A DNA stretch of 64,000 nt from Dinoroseobacter sp013215265 (lineage in GTDB: Bacteria; Pseudomonadota; Alphaproteobacteria; Rhodobacterales; Rhodobacteraceae). Both the position numbers and the translations under genes were made by a program. The notes under the pieces were generated by a model. It saw only the letters and a list, made by a program, of their open reading frames with translations, made no database searches and was not told the DNA's origin. Positions 60,476 through 64,000 of the stretch are shown here, piece after piece. Numbering within the stretch: position 1 is the first letter of the stretch; each line of letters begins with the position of its first letter. The DNA lies in NCBI GenBank assembly GCA_963691755.1, contig OY829366.1, positions 682,001-746,000 on the forward strand. The letters are read 5' to 3'.

Positions 60476-61678
60476 CTACTCGCTCCTCATCAAATCCAGT
60501 TCGGCTGCCAGACGTTCTAGTGCTGGTTCCAGCACGGGCATCGGGGCCACCAGGGCAACGCGAATATAGGCGTCACCCGGATTTCCATCTTTTGTGTCGC
60601 GCGCCAGATACGCGCCGGGCAGGACACGCAAACCTGCGCGCTGCCAGAGTTTAAGCGCGGCTGTTTCGCCGGTTTCTCCATCGGGCACGCGCAGCCACAG
60701 GAAGAACCCGGCTTCTGGCGCGCTATAGCCCGGCATGTTTGCAAAAATCCGATCAGCCAAAGCGTATTTCGGTGCATAAAGCGCCCGATTTTCAACCACA
60801 TGGGTTTCGTCGGACCAAGCGCGTGTTGCGACCGCTTGCAACGGATTGGGCAAAGGCGCCCCTGCATAGGCACGCAAACGCTTCAGCTGCGCAATGCTGC
60901 GCGGGCCACCGGCTGCAAAGCCAGACCGCAGGCCAGGCAAGTTTGATCGTTTTGAGAGAGAATGGAAAATCACCACGCGCTCGGGATCACAGTCCATAGC
61001 TTTTGAAGCGGCCAACGCACCGGGCGGAGGTGCTTCGCGATAAATCTCTGAATAGCATTCATCGGCGAATATCTGGAAGTTGTGCGTCTCAGCCAATTCA
61101 AGGAGCGTTCTGAGATAGGCGCCATCCGCCACAGCGCCCTGCGGGTTTGACGGCGTGCAGATATAGGCGATTGCCGTGCGCTCAAGAATGTCTTCGGACA
61201 GTCCGGCGAAATCAGGCAGGAAACCGGTTTCGGCTGTGGCGTTCACATATACAAGCTCGGCCCCGACTGCCTGGGCGGCAACAGCATAGACCTGATAGAA
61301 TGGATTGGGCACCAGAACGACCGGGCGCTGCCCCTCTTTGTGTTCCGGGCAAAGCGCGAGCATGGCGTTGAACAACCCCTCGCGCGTGCCGTTCAGTGCA
61401 AGGATCTGTTTCGCCGGATCGACTTTTACGCCGAAACGTCGGTCGATCCATCCTGCGATCGCACCCTGTAATTCGGGAAGCCCGTCATTCGCTGGATATT
61501 TGCCCCATCCAGCCGATGCGGATGCAATCTCGGAATTCACCCAATCTGGAAACGGGTGCTGTGGCTCGCCGATAGTCATCGCGATAGGTTCGCCGCCCGG
61601 GTCATGGACGTCGAGCAAGCCTCGAAGACGCGGAAACGCATACTCCGGAAGGTTCGAAAACCGCTCGGGTTCGATCAT
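60476..61678 (-). CDS. class I/II PLP-dependent aminotransferase (possible DapC-like)
   Basis: A 400-residue fold-type I aminotransferase. PLP motifs: NGTREGLFNAMLAL, CTPSNPQGAVADG, FADECYSEIY with the PLP Asp, SLSKRSNLPGLRSGF with the Schiff-base Lys, and a C-terminal IRVALV Arg. The SLSKRSN and TIGEPQHPFPDWV patterns resemble N-succinyl-diaminopimelate aminotransferase DapC, which fits the nearby dapD/dapE, but the substrate is not proven. The ATG at 61678 is chosen five codons inside the frame. Two bases separate its stop from ftsK. Confidence 0.85.
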   Translation of the reverse strand: MIEPERFSNLPEYAFPRLRGLLDVHDPGGEPIAMTIGEPQHPFPDWVNSEIASASAGWGKYPANDGLPELQGAIAGWIDRRFGVKVDPAKQILALNGTREGLFNAMLALCPEHKEGQRPVVLVPNPFYQVYAVAAQAVGAELVYVNATAETGFLPDFAGLSEDILERTAIAYICTPSNPQGAVADGAYLRTLLELAETHNFQIFADECYSEIYREAPPPGALAASKAMDCDPERVVIFHSLSKRSNLPGLRSGFAAGGPRSIAQLKRLRAYAGAPLPNPLQAVATRAWSDETHVVENRALYAPKYALADRIFANMPGYSAPEAGFFLWLRVPDGETGETAALKLWQRAGLRVLPGAYLARDTKDGNPGDAYIRVALVAPMPVLEPALERLAAELDLMRSE

Positions 61679-61776
61679 AACTGCCTCAATCACGGAGCCT
61701 TTTGGCCCTCATTTGTGGATAAGTTACCCAATCGAAGCAGGCAGGTCTATGAAAATCCCTGAAATTTTGGGTGGAA

Positions 61777-63108
61777 TTAGGACAAGGCTGACTCGATTGC
61801 CACGCCAAGCCGAAGAAGGCGTTCCTCCTGAAACGGTTGGCCCATTGCCATGATACCGCACGATGAAACACCAGCGGGCAAGGTCAGGGCGCACAAACCC
61901 AAGAGGTTGCCGATCCGTGTATTGCGCAGCGCCATCAGATTTGCGCGCTTGAAATAGGCATCCTCATTATCCAACCGCGCTGCATTCGGCGGTAGAATCG
62001 GGCAGGATGGGATCAAGACCGCATCAAAACCTGCCACCTGCGCATGCCACGCTGACCGTGCCCGGTCGAGGATTTGCCAGGCCGCCACGAACATGGGTGC
62101 ATCAAAATTTGCGCCACCGCGGAAGCGCTCCAGAACCTGGGGGAACATCTTTTCCGGGGCGGCTTCGATTACGTCTTTCCAGGTGCCGTAGGCTTCCGAT
62201 GCGAAAAGGACACCAAGGTAATCTGTAAGTTCATTCAGAGGCGTGAAGCTGATGCGTTCGATCTGCGCGCCGGCGGTCTCCAGCTTTTTGACAGAAGTAT
62301 CAAAAGCAGATGCCGGGCTGTCTTCGATATCGTCAAAGGCGATGGTTTCCAACACTGCCAGACGTGCCCCCGACAGATCCGAAGCACGCAGGTCAGGAAC
62401 CGCGCTGTTTTCCATCGCCGCCAAAAGTAGGGCTGCGTCTTCAACCGACCGGGTGAGCGGACCAACCGTGTCGAAGCGGGCGCACAGCGGCACAACCCCG
62501 GTCAGGGGCAGGCGTTCAGAAGTGGTCTTGAGCCCAACCAGATCGTTCCAGGCCGCGGGAATGCGTACCGACCCCCCTGTGTCAGATCCGATGCCAGCTG
62601 CGGCGAGGTTGAAGGCCACGGATGTCGCCGCGCCCGAAGAAGATCCGCCCGAGGCGGCATCATAGTCGTTCACACAAGGGGGAGAGGCCGTAACGGGGTT
62701 CAGTCCAAGACCTGAAAACGCCAGTTCGGTCATATGGGTCTTGCCCAGACACACAAGTCCGGCGCCTGTTGCCTTTTGTAACACATCGGCATCGGTGTCC
62801 GGAACGCGCCCCTCAAGCAATGCGCTGCCTGCTTCGGTCGCAACGCCTGCAGTATCAAAAAGATCCTTCCAGCTGATCGGGACGCCATCGAGCGCCGACA
62901 AACGCGCGCCCTGTTTGGCCCGCTGGGATGCGGCCTGTGCTTCAGCGCGCGCACGGTCCTTTGTCAGTCGGGCATAGATGCGCGGCGTAAAGTCGTGGGC
63001 GTCAATCGCATCAAAATAGGCGTCGGTCAGATCGATCGGATCGATTTGCCCTTTCGCAATGCCGCGCCCAAGATCGGCAGCTGTTGCTGTCAGCCAGTCG
63101 TTTGCCAT
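61777..63108 (-). CDS. amidase-signature family amidase
   Basis: A 443-residue AS-family hydrolase with the Ser-cisSer-Lys triad: Lys in PISWKDLFDTAGV, cis-Ser in SGGSSSGAATSVA and nucleophile Ser in GSDTGGSVRIPAAWNDLVGLK. Substrate unknown; GatA-like but without the gatCAB context. Starts the leftward run amidase - aminotransferase - ftsK - lolA, divergent from the UbiH-family gene. Confidence 0.9.
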   Translation of the reverse strand: MANDWLTATAADLGRGIAKGQIDPIDLTDAYFDAIDAHDFTPRIYARLTKDRARAEAQAASQRAKQGARLSALDGVPISWKDLFDTAGVATEAGSALLEGRVPDTDADVLQKATGAGLVCLGKTHMTELAFSGLGLNPVTASPPCVNDYDAASGGSSSGAATSVAFNLAAAGIGSDTGGSVRIPAAWNDLVGLKTTSERLPLTGVVPLCARFDTVGPLTRSVEDAALLLAAMENSAVPDLRASDLSGARLAVLETIAFDDIEDSPASAFDTSVKKLETAGAQIERISFTPLNELTDYLGVLFASEAYGTWKDVIEAAPEKMFPQVLERFRGGANFDAPMFVAAWQILDRARSAWHAQVAGFDAVLIPSCPILPPNAARLDNEDAYFKRANLMALRNTRIGNLLGLCALTLPAGVSSCGIMAMGQPFQEERLLRLGVAIESALS

Positions 63109-63198
63109 CTTTCATGCTCTCCCTTCGGACATTTGGCCGCGACCGTAACTGCGCCTGCGACAATGGACAATTGGGCACGCAAAGTCATATTTCCGATC

Positions 63199-64000
63199 AT
63201 GGCAAAGATGCAGGATGTCTTGATTGTTGGCGGTGGGCTGAATGGCTCATGCCTTGCGCTCGCGCTGGCTGGTGCAGGGTTCAAGACCACTGTGATCGAT
63301 GCATTTCCGCTTCGCACCCGGAAGGCAGATAAGTTTGACGGACGCGCTTATGCTTTGGCCTTGGCATCGCAGAAAATGCTGTCGGTATTGGGTGTTTGGT
63401 CGGATGTGAAAGATGCAGGGCAACCGATTCTGCACGTGAAAGCCAGCGATGGACGCGCAGGCGACGGCCCGGCACCTTTCTTTCTGAACTTTGACGCGGC
63501 CGAGCTGGATCAGGGACCGATGGGCTTCATGCTCGAAGATCGTTTCCTGCGCCGTGCGCTTTTGGACGCGATGAAGGCCCAGCCGAACATCACGGTCGTG
63601 TCTGGAAAAACGGTTGAGGCGCAGAGCATTTCAGTCCATGGCGTGACGCTTTCGCTATCTAACGGAAAGTCACTGTCTGGACGTTTGCTGGTCGGCGCAG
63701 ACGGTCGGACATCCGGCACCGCAAACCGGGCAGGTATCGGACGGACCGTATGGGACTATAGTCAGATCGCGCTTGTCACAGCCATTGAGCACGCCAATCC
63801 GCATGGCGGCGTAGCGCACCAGTTTTTCATGCCGTCAGGACCGCTGGCGATTTTGCCGCTGCCGGGAAATCGCAGCTCGATCGTGTGGAGCGAAACAGAG
63901 GTGCAGGCCAAAGGGCTTATGGCGCTTTCAGATCAAGATTATCTGACGGCCTTGCGCCCGCGTTTTGGAAGTTTTCTGGGAGAGATCGCCCTGGCAGGCG
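63199..64000 (+). CDS. UbiH/UbiF/COQ6-family FAD hydroxylase, 3' end cut by window
   Basis: Flavin monooxygenase of ubiquinone biosynthesis (class A). The 267 visible codons show the N-terminal FAD dinucleotide fold DVLIVGGGLNGSCLALALA, GRAYALALASQKML, the LLVGADGRTSGTANRAGI DG motif, and HQFFMPSGPLAILPLPGNRSSIVW. The rest lies outside. The start could be ATG 63199 or ATG 63208. Divergent from the amidase gene. Confidence 0.88.
   Translation, partial: MAKMQDVLIVGGGLNGSCLALALAGAGFKTTVIDAFPLRTRKADKFDGRAYALALASQKMLSVLGVWSDVKDAGQPILHVKASDGRAGDGPAPFFLNFDAAELDQGPMGFMLEDRFLRRALLDAMKAQPNITVVSGKTVEAQSISVHGVTLSLSNGKSLSGRLLVGADGRTSGTANRAGIGRTVWDYSQIALVTAIEHANPHGGVAHQFFMPSGPLAILPLPGNRSSIVWSETEVQAKGLMALSDQDYLTALRPRFGSFLGEIALAG

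Overview
The window looks like chromosomal DNA of a marine alphaproteobacterium of the Rhodobacterales (roseobacter group). The basis is the protein flavour (Hint-domain protein, cytosolic UMF1-type transporter, PAN/alpha-2-macroglobulin protein beside PBP1C), the moderately high GC content, and the block lolA - ftsK - aminotransferase - amidase | ubiH-type hydroxylase. This placement is inference; there is no rRNA gene in the window to confirm it.

Left part (1-25,455) is ordinary core and accessory chromosome. It holds trhO (partial), an NAD-salvage cluster (pncA, a cysteine-cluster protein, pncB), arfB, two membrane transporters separated by a leader carrying a possible small ORF with a near-perfect 16S-complementary sequence, a periplasmic phytase-like esterase with mepA and an MFS permease, a thioesterase, yggT, recQ, yaaA, a hybrid histidine kinase whose H-box histidine is tyrosine, a large alpha-2-macroglobulin/PBP1C pair, a thiolase and xylB.

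The most unusual region is 25,524-35,187, a 9.7 kb integrated element. It lies between a 15-bp fragment of the 3' end of tRNA-Arg(CCT) and the intact tRNA gene. It encodes a tyrosine integrase, a MerR-like regulator, a winged-helix protein followed by five palindromic iterons, and a compact HK97-type head and packaging module (TerL, a connector-like protein, HNH, capsid, protease, adaptor, portal). It has no tail, lysis, recognisable small-terminase or large replication genes. A MazF/PemK-like protein is the only leftward gene. This content fits a capsid-forming phage satellite (cfPICI-like) that would make its own heads and borrow tails from a helper. Four GGGACACA sites, two at each end, are candidate integrase arm sites. 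The insertion separated xylB from the tRNA gene that once lay just upstream of it.

The right part (35,250-64,000) is again core chromosome. It holds a LacI regulator, typA, an MltB-type transglycosylase, a leftward operon dapE - GNAT - glycosyltransferase - rnr, a degenerate Hint protein, a fatty acid desaturase convergent with dapD, a LOG-family protein with an MFS permease, a free-Met-sulfoxide-reductase/thiolase pair, an anti-sigma partner-switching pair (STAS + HATPase), a gamma-glutamyltransferase homologue, hspQ, an auxin-efflux-type carrier, a lipoprotein transglycosylase, lolA, ftsK, a class I aminotransferase, an amidase and the start of a UbiH-family hydroxylase. All coordinates and motifs were read by eye; no searches or folding programs were run.
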